DNA from: Roseiarcus sp963765375 | GTDB taxonomy: Bacteria; Pseudomonadota; Alphaproteobacteria; Rhizobiales; Beijerinckiaceae | DNA: 64,000 bases | Assembly (NCBI GenBank): GCA_963765375.1 | Contig: CAVXVZ010000002.1 | Location: 124,001 to 188,000 of the forward strand | Direction of reading: 5' to 3' | In this document: piece by piece, positions 35,963 through 45,116 of the stretch | Numbering within the stretch: position 1 is the first letter of the stretch | Layout of the letters: every line of letters starts with the position of its first letter | Translations under genes and position numbers: made by a program | The notes under the pieces: model-generated | The model's input: the letters and a program-made list of their open reading frames with translations, nothing else | The model's database searches: none | Told to the model about the DNA's origin: nothing

Positions 35963-36399
35963 GCCAACGCGTCTCGATCTGGACCGACGGGGCCTGCTCC
36001 GGCAACCCGGGTCCAGGCGGCTGGGGCGCCGTTCTGCGCTATGGCGGCCATGAAAAGGAACTCAAGGGCGGCGAGGCGTTCACCACCAACAATCGTATGG
36101 AGCTCACCGCGGCGATCGAATCGCTCCAGTCCTTGAACCGGGCATGCGACGTGAGCCTCCATACCGATTCGCAATATTTGCGCGGCGGCGTCACGAGTTG
36201 GATCGACGCCTGGAAGGCCAACGGCTGGCGGACAGCAGCGAGAAAGCCGGTCAAGAACGAGGACCTCTGGCGTCGGCTGGACGCGGCCGCCGAGCGGCAC
36301 AGGATCGAGTGGTTCTGGGTCAAAGGCCACGCGGAGGACAAAATGAACGTCCGCGCCGACAAGCTCGCCCGCGAGGGCATGGCGGAGTTCAAGCGTTAG
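35959..36399 (+). CDS. rnhA: Ribonuclease HI
   Basis: Cleaves RNA in RNA-DNA hybrids. The product is 146 residues with all four catalytic acidic residues in place: VSIWTDGACSGNPGPGGWGA (Asp), TTNNRMELTAAIE (Glu), VSLHTDSQYL (Asp) and WVKGHAEDKMNVRADKLARE (final His and Asp). The GTG start overlaps the thrB stop, so the pair is translationally coupled. Full length and intact. Confidence 0.97.
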   Translation: MSQRVSIWTDGACSGNPGPGGWGAVLRYGGHEKELKGGEAFTTNNRMELTAAIESLQSLNRACDVSLHTDSQYLRGGVTSWIDAWKANGWRTAARKPVKNEDLWRRLDAAAERHRIEWFWVKGHAEDKMNVRADKLAREGMAEFKR

Positions 36400-36489
36400 C
36401 GATGGGGACCCGTGACAGCGCGGCTTGCTTCAATTCCCCCGGCGGAAGAAAGCGCCCGGCGCCGATCGCTCACTTCGTTGGCCCGAAGC

Positions 36490-37251
36490 TCACGCCATCA
36501 TGCATTTGTCTGCTGCAGCTCCCGCCTCCGCCGGGGCTCTCCCCTGCGCGGCCGCGCATGGCCCAAGCGACAACGAGAACTCGCCGAAAAGGGCTTCGCG
36601 TTCGGCCGGCGTCGAGCGGAAAGACGGGTAGCGCGCCTCGACCCCGTCCCGCTCGGCGGCGAATTCAAGGCCGACGCACACGACCTTGGCGGTCACTTTA
36701 GGATAGCTGCGCAGGTCCGACCATGCCTGGGCTCGGAACGTTCTGCGGTAATACCCCAAGTGCCCGATCGCGCAGCTGACAACGATGAAGCCGGCGTTGA
36801 AATGGTGCGCCGCCATCCACGGCGGCCGGAGCGCGAAGTACGGCAACTCCGGAAACCTCTTCGCCATGTCGGCGCGCGCGGCGAGGCGCGAAGGGTCGAT
36901 GATGACGCGACGCTCTCGCAGACGCGCCGCCAACACGTCAGGGAACACATCGAGCGCCGGCGATATCGCAGCCTCGTCGGTAATGACGTGCACGCGAACC
37001 GTGCTCGCGAGTTCGCCGTCGATATAGGTCATCGTTATCAGCGAGTTTGGACTTTTGTCATAGACCTCGTCGTAAAGCATCGCGTCGAGGCGCTCGTTCA
37101 GGAGGTTCTGCCTCAGATACGCTTCGTACCGAAGCCGATACGCGGCTTCGCGGTCGGCCTGACAGATGGCCAGCCGATGCTCGATGCGTTCGAGCATTTC
37201 CGCAACCCGATCCGCGAAGCGCGGCGCGTGACCCGAAACTTGAACACACAT
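36490..37251 (-). CDS. FeeM-like N-acyl amino acid synthase (GNAT fold)
   Basis: 253-residue protein of the family that includes FeeM (N-acyltyrosine synthase) and is related to LuxI autoinducer synthases. It reads EHRLAICQADREAAYRLRYE, AYLRQNLLNERLDAMLYDEV, YDKSPNSLITMTYIDGELAS, VRVHVITDEAAISPALDVFP and AARADMAKRFPELPYFALRP. FeeM-type enzymes take the acyl chain from an acyl carrier protein. The start at 37251 (MCVQVSGHAPRFADRVAEML) has GGGAG ten bases upstream; nine codons more are open. It is a single gene, with ISAs1 copy 2 about 250 bp upstream. Product and role (signal or lipid) are unknown. Confidence 0.8.
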   Translation of the reverse strand: MCVQVSGHAPRFADRVAEMLERIEHRLAICQADREAAYRLRYEAYLRQNLLNERLDAMLYDEVYDKSPNSLITMTYIDGELASTVRVHVITDEAAISPALDVFPDVLAARLRERRVIIDPSRLAARADMAKRFPELPYFALRPPWMAAHHFNAGFIVVSCAIGHLGYYRRTFRAQAWSDLRSYPKVTAKVVCVGLEFAAERDGVEARYPSFRSTPAEREALFGEFSLSLGPCAAAQGRAPAEAGAAADKCMMA

Positions 37252-37501
37252 GACCCTTACTCCCGCAACCCGGGTCATGTTTAATCAATTATTAAGGGAA
37301 TGTAAACACTTATACAACTATGGATTGCATCCGTCCGTCGCGCTCCTTCTTGGCTCTCGAACCCACTTTCGTATGACAATTCAAGACGGCGGCGGCGGCA
37401 ACGAGGCGAAAATGCCTCTCCAAATCTGTTAGTCCGACATTTTGCGGCGCCGACTCGTCGGTTGCAGGCCGAGCCCGATTTGCACCGCCTGGACCCGCCG
37501 C

Positions 37502-38780
37502 CAGGGCTGTTCAACGCTCTCTACTGAACGTCATGGAGAATATTGATTTGAGGCCTCCGAGAGCGGTGGCGAAGCGGTCTTGAGGGATTGAGTCGGATTG
37601 GTTGCAGCGCAGGATATTGTACGCAATGCTCCTGAGTCTTGCGACAATTCCAGGATTGGTTCGAATGCGCGAGGCATCTTCGCGGAAAGTGACGTCGCGC
37701 GTGTAGTGGGATTTGTTCTCGATTCCCCAGTGCTTGCGGATGGCGTGCGCGGCGAGGTTTGCGGTCACAGGACGGCCGGAGAGATAGAAGGAGATTTCGG
37801 ACGAGGGCTTCCAGAGGCCGGTGGCGGGCTGCCGGACGTTGATCGCGCGCTCGACCTTGATGATGGCGGCGACATGGGGCTCCCATTCCGTTCCTGCGAC
37901 GGCGGGCGCGGCGGTGAACACCGCGATGGCTCGGGTTTCGTGGCGGTTGCGCCGTTTCTGGTCCACGGTCTGCACGCTCGACTGGGGCTTGGCCGTGGCG
38001 CAGACGGCCTCGACCTTCTGCCAGAGGATCGGCTGGTTCTCCTTGAGCTGGACGATCAGATGTGCGTTGGCGACGGCGGCGGCTTCGAAAGTTTTTTTTG
38101 GCAATGCATGGCGTCGCAGGTGACGATATGGCCCGCCAAGTGGAGTTCCTCCATCAGCTTCTGCGCGGCGGGGATCTCGTTGGATTTTTCATCGATTTCG
38201 ATGTGGGCGAGAACCAGCGCCGTATCGACCGCGAACGCGCTAAGCAACTGCCTTGCCTTGGCGTCGTTGAAGTTGTCGAAACTGCCCTTCAGCGTCTTGC
38301 CGTCGAACGCGATGACGCGCGTCTGGGCGCTCGCCGGAGCGAGATTCAAGTTCGCGGCGTGGTCACGGAAGACCTTTTCGACATCGGCCGGGCTCAGCCC
38401 CTGCAAAATATAGCGGATCGCGGTATGCGCCGGCGGCCTCTTCCACTTGATCGCGAAGGCTTTGTTCAGCCTTTGCCGATGCACCTTGAGGTAAGTGCGG
38501 ATGCCGCGATAGGAATTGGCGCCGCTCACCATGGCGAAAACGGAGAACAACAGCACGTGAGGTAACGGATAGAGTTTGCCCTCGGCGCGACGCGGGTCGG
38601 GAATCGTCCCAAAGAGCGAAAGAAGAGGTTCGAACGACTTCAAGGCGACCCCCGAATGATTCGGTCGCCTCACACAGATTCAGACTTTTTCCGCCCACGG
38701 AATCCTCCACCTCCCGTTGCGCCTCAGAACGTTGAATCGTGTTGCATTTGGGACTCAGTACAGAGCGTTGAACAGCCCTG
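37502..38780. mobile_element. ISAs1-family element, copy 2 (uninterrupted)
   Basis: 1279 bp with terminal inverted repeats CAGGGCTGTTCAACGCTCT and a perfect 10-bp target duplication GACCCGCCGC (37492-37501 and 38781-38790). It serves as the reference for the interrupted copy at 20145-22637. The target sequence, with the insert removed, has an open minus-strand frame across the junction (ATG near 38830, TAG at 37318-37320) but no recognisable protein, so I do not name a disrupted gene. Confidence 0.96.
37511..38673 (-). CDS. ISAs1-family transposase, expressed only with a -1 frameshift
   Basis: Two overlapping frames make one 387-residue ISAs1 transposase. The first runs from 38673 (GTG) through LKSFEPLLSLFGTIPDPRRA, VIAFDGKTLKGS and VTCDAMHCQKK, then ends 13 residues later. 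The second, one base back, begins at the run of eight A (plus-strand T at 38092-38099) and carries TFEAAAVANAHLIVQLKENQ and HWGIENKSHYTRDVTFREDA. In frame 0 the run reads CAA AAA AAA C, so A AAA AAA is a good -1 slippery heptamer. A -1 slip gives exactly the family sequence HCQKKTFEA. Whether this is programmed or a lesion is open. Confidence 0.88.
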
Positions 38781-38875
38781 GACCCGCCGCCTCGGCCATG
38801 ATGGACGGCATTCCAAGATTAGCCATGACCGTTTTTTCGTCAAGGGGGAGTAGACCTTATCGCCCGCGGAACAGC

Positions 38876-39265
38876 CTATGACGCGAATGAGCGGGCAAAT
38901 TGATCAAGGGCCGATAGGCTTGGTGGAGTTGATGTCGTCCGGCGCCAGGTCGCGAACTTGGCGAGATCCACCGGCACGAGCTCCACAGAGAATCCAGCAA
39001 TTTCGAGACCAAAAAAAGCTCCTGCGCGAAAATCTAGCCAGTCCGCATATTCCTCGAAAGCGCCAAGTTCGGGTATTGTCAATCTCGCCACCTCGTAATC
39101 TCGCTCAGTGAGATGCGCGGCGACAACACGGCTGGATTCACCTGGCAAGATTGCCTCCATGTATTCGCCCGTTGTGGCGCTGTCCCGCCTCTCGCCCGCT
39201 GACGGAACCTGCGATCCGACTCGCTCCTGTTTCGCGCCCTGCGATTGCAAAAACTTAATGATCAT
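38876..39265 (-). CDS. Hypothetical protein, 129 aa
   Basis: 129-residue frame, not recognised. The better conserved-looking part starts at MEAILPGESSRVVAAHLTER (ATG at 39160) and continues DYEVARLTIPELGAFEEYAD, WLDFRAGAFFGLEIAGFSVE and LVPVDLAKFATWRR. It is acidic and soluble, with a mixed alpha/beta look and no signal peptide. The longer start at 39265 adds 35 polar residues. It stands alone between ISAs1 copy 2 and the GGDEF-EAL gene, on the opposite strand to the latter. A real gene is likely but not certain. Confidence 0.5.
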   Translation of the reverse strand: MIIKFLQSQGAKQERVGSQVPSAGERRDSATTGEYMEAILPGESSRVVAAHLTERDYEVARLTIPELGAFEEYADWLDFRAGAFFGLEIAGFSVELVPVDLAKFATWRRTTSTPPSLSALDQFARSFAS

Positions 39266-39399
39266 GAGTTTATATCTGTCGTTGCAAACTCGGAGACGTT
39301 ACCGATTATCTCGTAAAGAACGGGCTAAAGCGATCCAATTGCTGCGCATAGATTAATGTTCAGTTGATCGCTCGGCCACTCGGACGTTGGGTAACCTTC

Positions 39400-41706
39400 A
39401 TGTGGCTGACGCTCAAAACCCGCCATCGAACCGCCCGGGAAGAATTGCCCGGCCGGTTATACATTGGGTTCGTCGATAGTCTCCTCGTCGAGGTCCGTAG
39501 CCTTTTCCTGGCCTGTACGGCAAGCGTCGCCGCCGCCATCGTGGCCGCCATCGCGTCGGGAAGCGTCGGTCTCTGGGCATGCGCCGGGTTGATGCTGCTC
39601 CTCTCAATTGTCCGCATGCATTTCCAGCTCGTTCACGCGAACAATCGGCCGAGCCCAAATATCGAGGTCGCCCGCAGGCGAGAGCGGATATTTGTCGCCG
39701 GGGCGACCGCGCACATCGCCCTCCTTTCGACCTGGACGCTGGTCGCCTTCATGGAGACGAACGAAGGCTTTGTGCGCTTTCTGGCCACGACCGTGACCGT
39801 CACATACGCATTCGGGATGTGGACCCGCAGCTTTGCGCTCGATCGGGGCATGAACGCGCAGCTCGCGGCGGCGTTCATTCCGCTCAGCGCCGCATTTCTT
39901 TACGCGGGCGGCTGGTATCCCTCGATGATCGTCATTTCCTTGTTGCCGCTACTCCTGTTCATCAAATCTTCGTCGAATCGCATGAAGGACATTTTCCGGG
40001 CGGAGATCACCGAGCGCAATCGAAGCGCCACGCTGGCCGGCCAACTCGACGCTGCGCTCAACAACATGTCCCACGGCTTGTGCATGATTGACCGCCAGGG
40101 GCGGCTCATTCTCGCCAACGACAAGTTTAACAGCATATTCCGCATCCCTCCGGACGCCGAGCTTGCCGGAACGCACACGCGCGCGGTCTTTCGCAGGCTT
40201 GTCCGAAGCCGGGCTATCGACGAGGCGAGTTTCGTTCCGCTTTCCTACGCGGTTTTCGGCAAGAGGAGCGACGGCGCCGACATCGTGATGCCGATCGAGA
40301 CGCCCGGCGGCAGGGCGATTGAAATCACAATTCATAAGACGAAAGACGACGGCGCCGTCATGGTCATTCAGGACGTCACCGAGCGGCGCAACGCCCAGCG
40401 CGAAATCAACCGCATGGCGCTCTTCGACCCGGTGACCGAGCTCCCCAATCGGCGATGTTTCGAGGAGGAGCTCGCGCTTGTCCTTCATCCCGAGCAGGCG
40501 CTGACGGACGGCCTGACCGTGATGTTTCTCGATCTCGACGACTTCAAGCAGGTCAACGACAGCCTCGGCCACCGTACGGGCGACAAGCTCTTGGTGGAGA
40601 TCGCACGCCGGCTCAGCGCGATCATCGGCCCGCGCGACCTGGTGGCCCGCTGGGGCGGCGATGAATTTGTCATCCTTCACCGTCATGCGGCCGGCCAATC
40701 GGACACCCCCGCCGTGGCCAAGCGGATCATCGACGAAATCAACCGCGCCGTGGTCATCGACGGCAGCGAGGTGATCGTCGGCGCCAGCATCGGCAGCGCC
40801 TCGGCGCCCGACGATGGGACCAGTCCCGACGCCCTGCTCTCAAAAGCGGATATCGCGCTCTATGCGGCGAAGGCCGACGGCCGGCGGGTATGGCGGGCGT
40901 TCGAACCGGCGATGGACGCCAAGATCCAGATCCGCCGCCTGATCGAGCTCGAACTGCGCGCGGCGGTCGCAAGCGACGGCATCGATGTCCACTTCCAGCC
41001 CATCGTCGCCGTCGGGACGCGAAGGATCGTCGGTTTCGAGGCGCTCGCCCGCTGGCAGAGCGCAGTGCTTGGCGCCATATCTCCAACTGAATTCATCCCG
41101 ATCGTCGAAGAGATCGGCCTGATGGAAGAGATGGGCGCCGCCGTGCTGAGGCGGGCCTGCGCGGCCTGCGCGGCTTGGCCGGACAGCGTCAGCGTGTCGG
41201 TCAACCTGTCCTCGACGCAATTCCGCAGCGGCAATCTCGAGAAGACGATCCTCGGCGCGCTGGCTTCAGCCAACCTTGCGCCCGAGCGCCTCGACCTCGA
41301 GATCACGGAATCGACCCTGCTCGAGGATCGGGGCGACACGCGCCGCGCGCTCCAGGCCTTGCGCGCCAGGGGCATGCGCATTTCGCTCGACGATTTCGGC
41401 ACCGGATATTCGAGCCTCAGCTATCTTTTGAGTTTCCCGCTCGACCGGATCAAGATCGACCGCACGTTCACGATGGGGCTTGGCGTCCAGGAACGCGCGT
41501 CGGTGCTGGTCGAAAGCGTCGCCGCCATGAGCCGTCGGCTCGGCATGTGCGTGCTGATCGAAGGCGTCGAAACGGTGAAGCAGCTCAGGATGATCGAAAC
41601 GCTGGGCACGATCGCCGAGGCGCAAGGGTTCCTTTTCAGTCCCCCGGTTCCCGAATCGGGGGTGCTCACCCTGCTCGGCCGCGACTTCCGCGATCAGGCG
41701 GCGTAG
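39400..41706 (+). CDS. Membrane-bound PAS-GGDEF-EAL protein (cyclic di-GMP turnover)
   Basis: 768-residue inner-membrane protein. About five or six hydrophobic segments fill the first 200 residues. A PAS domain follows (LDAALNNMSHGLCMIDRQGR, then LILANDKFNSIF). The GGDEF domain makes cyclic di-GMP and has an intact RWGGDEFVILHRH near residue 417 with LDLDDFKQVNDSLGHRTGDK. The EAL domain degrades it and has GFEALARW near 545, LDLEITESTLLED, SLDDFGTGYSSLSYLLSFPL, KIDRTF and IEGVETVKQ. Both active sites look complete, so net activity is likely set by the sensor parts. ATG at 39400 was chosen; a TTG 12 codons upstream is also open. Confidence 0.95.
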   Translation: MWLTLKTRHRTAREELPGRLYIGFVDSLLVEVRSLFLACTASVAAAIVAAIASGSVGLWACAGLMLLLSIVRMHFQLVHANNRPSPNIEVARRRERIFVAGATAHIALLSTWTLVAFMETNEGFVRFLATTVTVTYAFGMWTRSFALDRGMNAQLAAAFIPLSAAFLYAGGWYPSMIVISLLPLLLFIKSSSNRMKDIFRAEITERNRSATLAGQLDAALNNMSHGLCMIDRQGRLILANDKFNSIFRIPPDAELAGTHTRAVFRRLVRSRAIDEASFVPLSYAVFGKRSDGADIVMPIETPGGRAIEITIHKTKDDGAVMVIQDVTERRNAQREINRMALFDPVTELPNRRCFEEELALVLHPEQALTDGLTVMFLDLDDFKQVNDSLGHRTGDKLLVEIARRLSAIIGPRDLVARWGGDEFVILHRHAAGQSDTPAVAKRIIDEINRAVVIDGSEVIVGASIGSASAPDDGTSPDALLSKADIALYAAKADGRRVWRAFEPAMDAKIQIRRLIELELRAAVASDGIDVHFQPIVAVGTRRIVGFEALARWQSAVLGAISPTEFIPIVEEIGLMEEMGAAVLRRACAACAAWPDSVSVSVNLSSTQFRSGNLEKTILGALASANLAPERLDLEITESTLLEDRGDTRRALQALRARGMRISLDDFGTGYSSLSYLLSFPLDRIKIDRTFTMGLGVQERASVLVESVAAMSRRLGMCVLIEGVETVKQLRMIETLGTIAEAQGFLFSPPVPESGVLTLLGRDFRDQAA

Positions 41707-41761
41707 GGCCGCATTGCGTGGGCCCGGATCCGGCCGGTGTTCAGTTCTGGATAACGGGATA

Positions 41762-42521
41762 ACGGTGACACTTTACTCAACCCCTAAACTCTTTGGTTCC
41801 CTTGGGCTTTGGCCCGCGCTGCTTGGGTCGCGGATCGCGGCCGATCACTGCGGCAAGGCGATCGAGAAAATCCGGCGAGCCGACAGGACGGCCGATCGTC
41901 TCCGCAGCGCGCAACGCGGAGAGCGCCTCGGCGGACGGCGCCGTCTCGATCAGATCGGCGAAGCGCCCGCCGCAGCGCTCAATCAGCGGCGCAACGCTGA
42001 CCAGGCCGTCGTCGCGGCCCGAAAGATGCGCCCCGACGCTCGACCAGCGCCAGTCCTCAGCCCGCTCGACGAGCCGCGCCCGGACCGGATTCAGCGCCAC
42101 ATAGCGCGCAGCCGCCACTAGATGCTCTTCGTCCATTGCCGCCGAGCCGAAACGCGCCTGGAAGAGATGCCCGCTCACCCGCAACCGCGCATTGATCGCC
42201 GTCGCAAAACGGCGATGCGTCTCGCCGAGCGCGCGTCCGAGCAACTCTTCCCGATCGGGAACGAGAATGAGATGGACGTGGTTCGGCATCAGGCAATAGG
42301 CCCAGCACGCGACGCCCTGCTTCCGGCACTGGCTCGCCAGCAGATCGCGGTAGAGCGCATAGTCGTCGTCGCCGAAGAAAATGCGCTCGCGCCGGTTGCC
42401 GCGCTGCGTCACGTGATGCGGCAGGCCGGGGGCGGTGAAGCGGGCGATGCGGGCCATGCGGAACTCGGGAGCGGTACGGGAGTCAGCTACACTAATTAGG
42501 GATTGAGTAAAGTGTCACCGT
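41762..42521. mobile_element. RayT-type transposase gene framed by 26-bp inverted repeats
   Basis: A 760-bp unit. The left end at 41762 reads ACGGTGACACTTTACTCAAC and the right end is its inverse complement up to 42521 (26 bp, one mismatch). The transposase gene fills nearly all the space between. RayT/REP-associated transposases are normally single chromosomal genes beside REP palindromes; this arrangement looks more like a compact insertion unit. No target duplication is evident. It lies between the GGDEF-EAL gene and tlpA. Confidence 0.75.
41777..42457 (-). CDS. REP-associated tyrosine transposase-like protein (Transposase_17, Y1 HUH)
   Basis: 226-residue HUH-type transposase. The signature MARIARFTAPGLPHHVTQRG opens the protein. 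The HUH motif is CLMPNHVHLILVPDREE, and the candidate catalytic tyrosine is in LVAAARYVALNPVRARLVE. WRWSSVGAHLSGRDDGLVSV is also typical. The C-terminus is basic (GRDPRPKQRGPKPKGTKEF). The frame is intact. The short inverted repeats just outside the gene are the likely recognition sites. Confidence 0.92.
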   Translation of the reverse strand: MARIARFTAPGLPHHVTQRGNRRERIFFGDDDYALYRDLLASQCRKQGVACWAYCLMPNHVHLILVPDREELLGRALGETHRRFATAINARLRVSGHLFQARFGSAAMDEEHLVAAARYVALNPVRARLVERAEDWRWSSVGAHLSGRDDGLVSVAPLIERCGGRFADLIETAPSAEALSALRAAETIGRPVGSPDFLDRLAAVIGRDPRPKQRGPKPKGTKEFRG

Positions 42522-42535
42522 AATGCCCGTAATGC

Positions 42536-43187
42536 CTACCCCCCCTTCAGCGTCTCGACCAGCGCCTGCGCTTCGGCCGAGTCCCATTTGGCGCCGCCCT
42601 CGATGGCCCCGATTTCGCACCCGTCCTTGTCGATCACCAAGGTCACCGGCAGGCCGAGCGCCTTGCCGTCCTTGCGAAGGGTTTCGAAAGCGTCGCCGCT
42701 CGGATCGGAGAACCGCGCGAGCGACTTGACCCCGATGCTGTCGAGAAAGGCGGCCCGCCGCTCGAGCCGCGCGGTGTCGACATTCACGGCCACCACTTCG
42801 AAGCCCTGCCCCCCCTTCGCGGCCTGAAGCCGGTCGAGCGCCGGCATCTCCGCCCGGCAGGGCACGCACCAGGTCGCCCACAGGTTGAGCAGCACCGCCC
42901 GGCCGCGGAAGTCCGCGAGCGTCGCTTTGCCGCCGTCTTCGCGCTGAAATGCGAATGGCTCGGGCCGCCGCGGCTCGGGTGAGACCACCAGCGCCGCGAG
43001 TTCGCCCTTCGCAAGCGGCGCGAGCGCGGCCGCGAGCCTCACCGAATCGAGCGGGGCAGTCGGACGCCGCCTTGCCGGCCGGCGGCGCCGTCTCGTATAG
43101 GACGGCCGCGGCGGCGACGGCCGCGAGCGCGCCGATAACAGGGACAAAAGCAAATCGCCGGCGCGGCGGTCTATCGATCTCCGTCAT
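42536..43187 (-). pseudogene. tlpA: TlpA/CycY-type thiol:disulfide interchange protein, one-base frameshift
   Basis: Membrane-anchored periplasmic thioredoxin-like protein for cytochrome c or oxidase maturation. The N-terminus MTEIDRPPRRRFAFVPVIGA with the anchor AAVAAAAVLY runs from 43187. Near 43065 (GACTGCCCCGC) the frame breaks, and one frame over it continues DSVRLAAALAPLAKGELAAL, FRGRAVLLNLWATWCVPCRA with the CxxC, and LGLPVTLVIDKDGCEIGAIE to a stop at 42536. The joined protein is about 216 residues, normal for the family. Its start region overlaps an alternative start of the divergent argH; the tlpA/argH pair is common in Hyphomicrobiales. Sequencing error in the C run is quite possible. 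Confidence 0.85.
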
Positions 43188-43212
43188 GTCCAAGCATCCA
43201 GGACCAAACTCA

Positions 43213-44598
43213 ATGAGCAACACGATGTGGGGCGGCCGGTTCGCCGGAGCCCCGGCCGAAGCGATGGAGGAGATTAACGCCTCGATCGAATTCGACCGCA
43301 AGCTCGCCGCCCAGGATATCGCCGGGTCCGAGGCCCATCTCGCCATGCTCGCCCGCCAGGGCATCGTCGAAGCCGCCGACGCCGAGGCGATCGCCAAGGG
43401 TCTCGCCCAAGTCAAAGGCGAAATCGAGGCAGGGACGTTTTCGTTCTCGCGCGCGCTCGAAGACATTCATATGAACGTCGAAAGCCGCTTGAGCGAAATC
43501 GTCGGCCCGGCCGCGGGACGTCTCCATACCGCGCGCTCGCGCAACGATCAGGTCGCCGTCGACTTCCGCATGTGGGTGCGCGACGCGATCGACGCGATCC
43601 GCCTTGAGATCGCTGGGCTGCAACGCGCGCTCGCCCTCCGCGCTCTCGATTCGGCCGCGATGGTCATGCCGGGGTTCACCCATCTCCAATCGGCGCAGCC
43701 GGTCACCTTCGGCCATCATCTCATGGCCTATGTCGAGATGCTGGCGCGCGATGCGGGCCGCTTCGCCGACGCGCGCAAACGCCTCAACGAATGCCCGCTC
43801 GGCGCCGCCGCGCTTGCCGGCACCTCGTTCCCGATCGACCGCGACATGACCGCGAAGACGCTGGGCTTCGACCGGCCGACCGCGAACTCGCTCGACAGCG
43901 TCGCCGATCGCGACTTCGCCCTCGAGACGCTCGCCGCCGCGGCGATCGCGGCGACCCATCTGTCGCGCCTGGCCGAGGAGATCGTGCTCTGGACCACGCC
44001 GCAATTCGGCTTCGTCAGGCTCTCCGACGCCTTCACGACCGGCTCGTCGATCATGCCGCAGAAGCGCAACCCCGACGCAGCCGAGCTGGTGCGCGGCAAG
44101 ACCGGGCGGATCGTCGGCGCTCTCGTCGGGCTTCTGACCGTGATGAAGGGCCTGCCGCTCGCCTATTCGAAGGACATGCAGGAGGACAAGGAGGGCGCCT
44201 TCGACGCCTTCCGCACGCTCGCCCTCTCGCTCGCCGCCATGACCGGAATGGTCGCGGACATGACGCCCGAGCCTAAGCGGATGAAGGCGGCGGCCGGCGC
44301 GGGCTACGCGACCGCAACCGACCTCGCCGACTGGCTCGCGCGGGCGCTTAAGCTGCCCTTCCGCGAAGCCCACCACGTCACCGGCCGCATCGTTGCGCTT
44401 GCCGCCTCGCGCGGCGTCGCGCTCGAGAAGCTCACGCTCGACGAGATGAAGAGCATCGAGCCGCGCATCACCGAAGAAGCGTTCGGCGTGCTCGGGGTCG
44501 AACGTTCGGTCAGGAGCCGGACGTCCTACGGCGGAACCGCGCCCGCCAACGTGCGCCGCCAGGCCAAGGCGTGGCTCAAGCGGCTCGGAGAGGGGTGA
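43213..44598 (+). CDS. argH: Argininosuccinate lyase
   Basis: Splits argininosuccinate into arginine and fumarate, the last step of arginine synthesis. The product is 461 residues, like other ArgH proteins. Key parts are NTMWGGRFAGAPAEAMEEIN, the HTARSRNDQVAVDFRMW segment, MPGFTHLQSAQPVTFGHHLM, and the fumarase/lyase signature GSSIMPQKRNPDAAELVRGK. An in-frame ATG at 43186 would add nine residues; the start MSNTMWGGRF matches the family better. It is divergent from tlpA and convergent with zur. Confidence 0.97.
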   Translation: MSNTMWGGRFAGAPAEAMEEINASIEFDRKLAAQDIAGSEAHLAMLARQGIVEAADAEAIAKGLAQVKGEIEAGTFSFSRALEDIHMNVESRLSEIVGPAAGRLHTARSRNDQVAVDFRMWVRDAIDAIRLEIAGLQRALALRALDSAAMVMPGFTHLQSAQPVTFGHHLMAYVEMLARDAGRFADARKRLNECPLGAAALAGTSFPIDRDMTAKTLGFDRPTANSLDSVADRDFALETLAAAAIAATHLSRLAEEIVLWTTPQFGFVRLSDAFTTGSSIMPQKRNPDAAELVRGKTGRIVGALVGLLTVMKGLPLAYSKDMQEDKEGAFDAFRTLALSLAAMTGMVADMTPEPKRMKAAAGAGYATATDLADWLARALKLPFREAHHVTGRIVALAASRGVALEKLTLDEMKSIEPRITEEAFGVLGVERSVRSRTSYGGTAPANVRRQAKAWLKRLGEG

Positions 44599-44603
44599 GG
44601 CCT

Positions 44604-45098
44604 TCAGGCCGCGCAGTCCCGGCACAGGCCCACGAGCTCGACCATTTGCCGGTGCGGCGCAAAGCCGGCGCGGGCGGCTGCTTCCTGCAACAGGCGGTCG
44701 AGCTTGACGTCCTCGATTTCGTCGCTGCGTCCGCATTTCTCGCACAGGAGCAGCGCGCCATGATGCGCATGGCCAAGATGCTCGCAGGGAGCGTAGGCGT
44801 TGCGGCTTTCGATCTTGTAGATGAACCCGTGAGCGAGAAAGAAATCTAGGGTGCGATAGACGGTCGGCGGCGCGATCGGCTTGCCTTCGAGCCGCGACAG
44901 CTGATCAATGATCGCATAGGCCCCGAGAGGGGCGGAGCTTTCGGCCAGGATGGTCAGAACCTGCCGGCGGAGCGGGGTCAGATGCAGGCCCTTCGCGGCG
45001 CAGGCGCTCTCCACCTGCTTTTGCCATCGAACCGCGTTCGGCTCGCGGTCCGTATTCGTTATCAATGCTGCCTTTTTGCTCATTGCGCTTTGGATCAT
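44604..45098 (-). CDS. zur: Fur-family zinc uptake regulator
   Basis: 164-residue repressor of the Fur family, probably Zur because it is divergent from a zinc ABC transporter. The winged-helix part reads GLHLTPLRRQVLTILAESSA and PIAPPTVYRTLDFFLAHGFI. The dimerisation and metal part has YAPCEHLGHAHHGALLLCEK, CGRSDEIEDVKLDRLLQEAA, and the C-terminal VGLCRDCAA. The two CxxC pairs form the structural zinc site. The start is uncertain: ATG at 45098 or 45083, neither with a good ribosome-binding site. Its promoter shares the intergenic region with znuA, where Zur-box-like sequences lie, so autoregulation is likely. Confidence 0.92.
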   Translation of the reverse strand: MIQSAMSKKAALITNTDREPNAVRWQKQVESACAAKGLHLTPLRRQVLTILAESSAPLGAYAIIDQLSRLEGKPIAPPTVYRTLDFFLAHGFIYKIESRNAYAPCEHLGHAHHGALLLCEKCGRSDEIEDVKLDRLLQEAAARAGFAPHRQMVELVGLCRDCAA

Positions 45099-45116
45099 AT
45101 CACGGTCTTGACGCAC

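Noticed and set aside
37318..38860. A gene disrupted by ISAs1 copy 2
   Set aside because: Removing the insert gives open frames of moderate length, but none resembles a known protein, so no gene is called.
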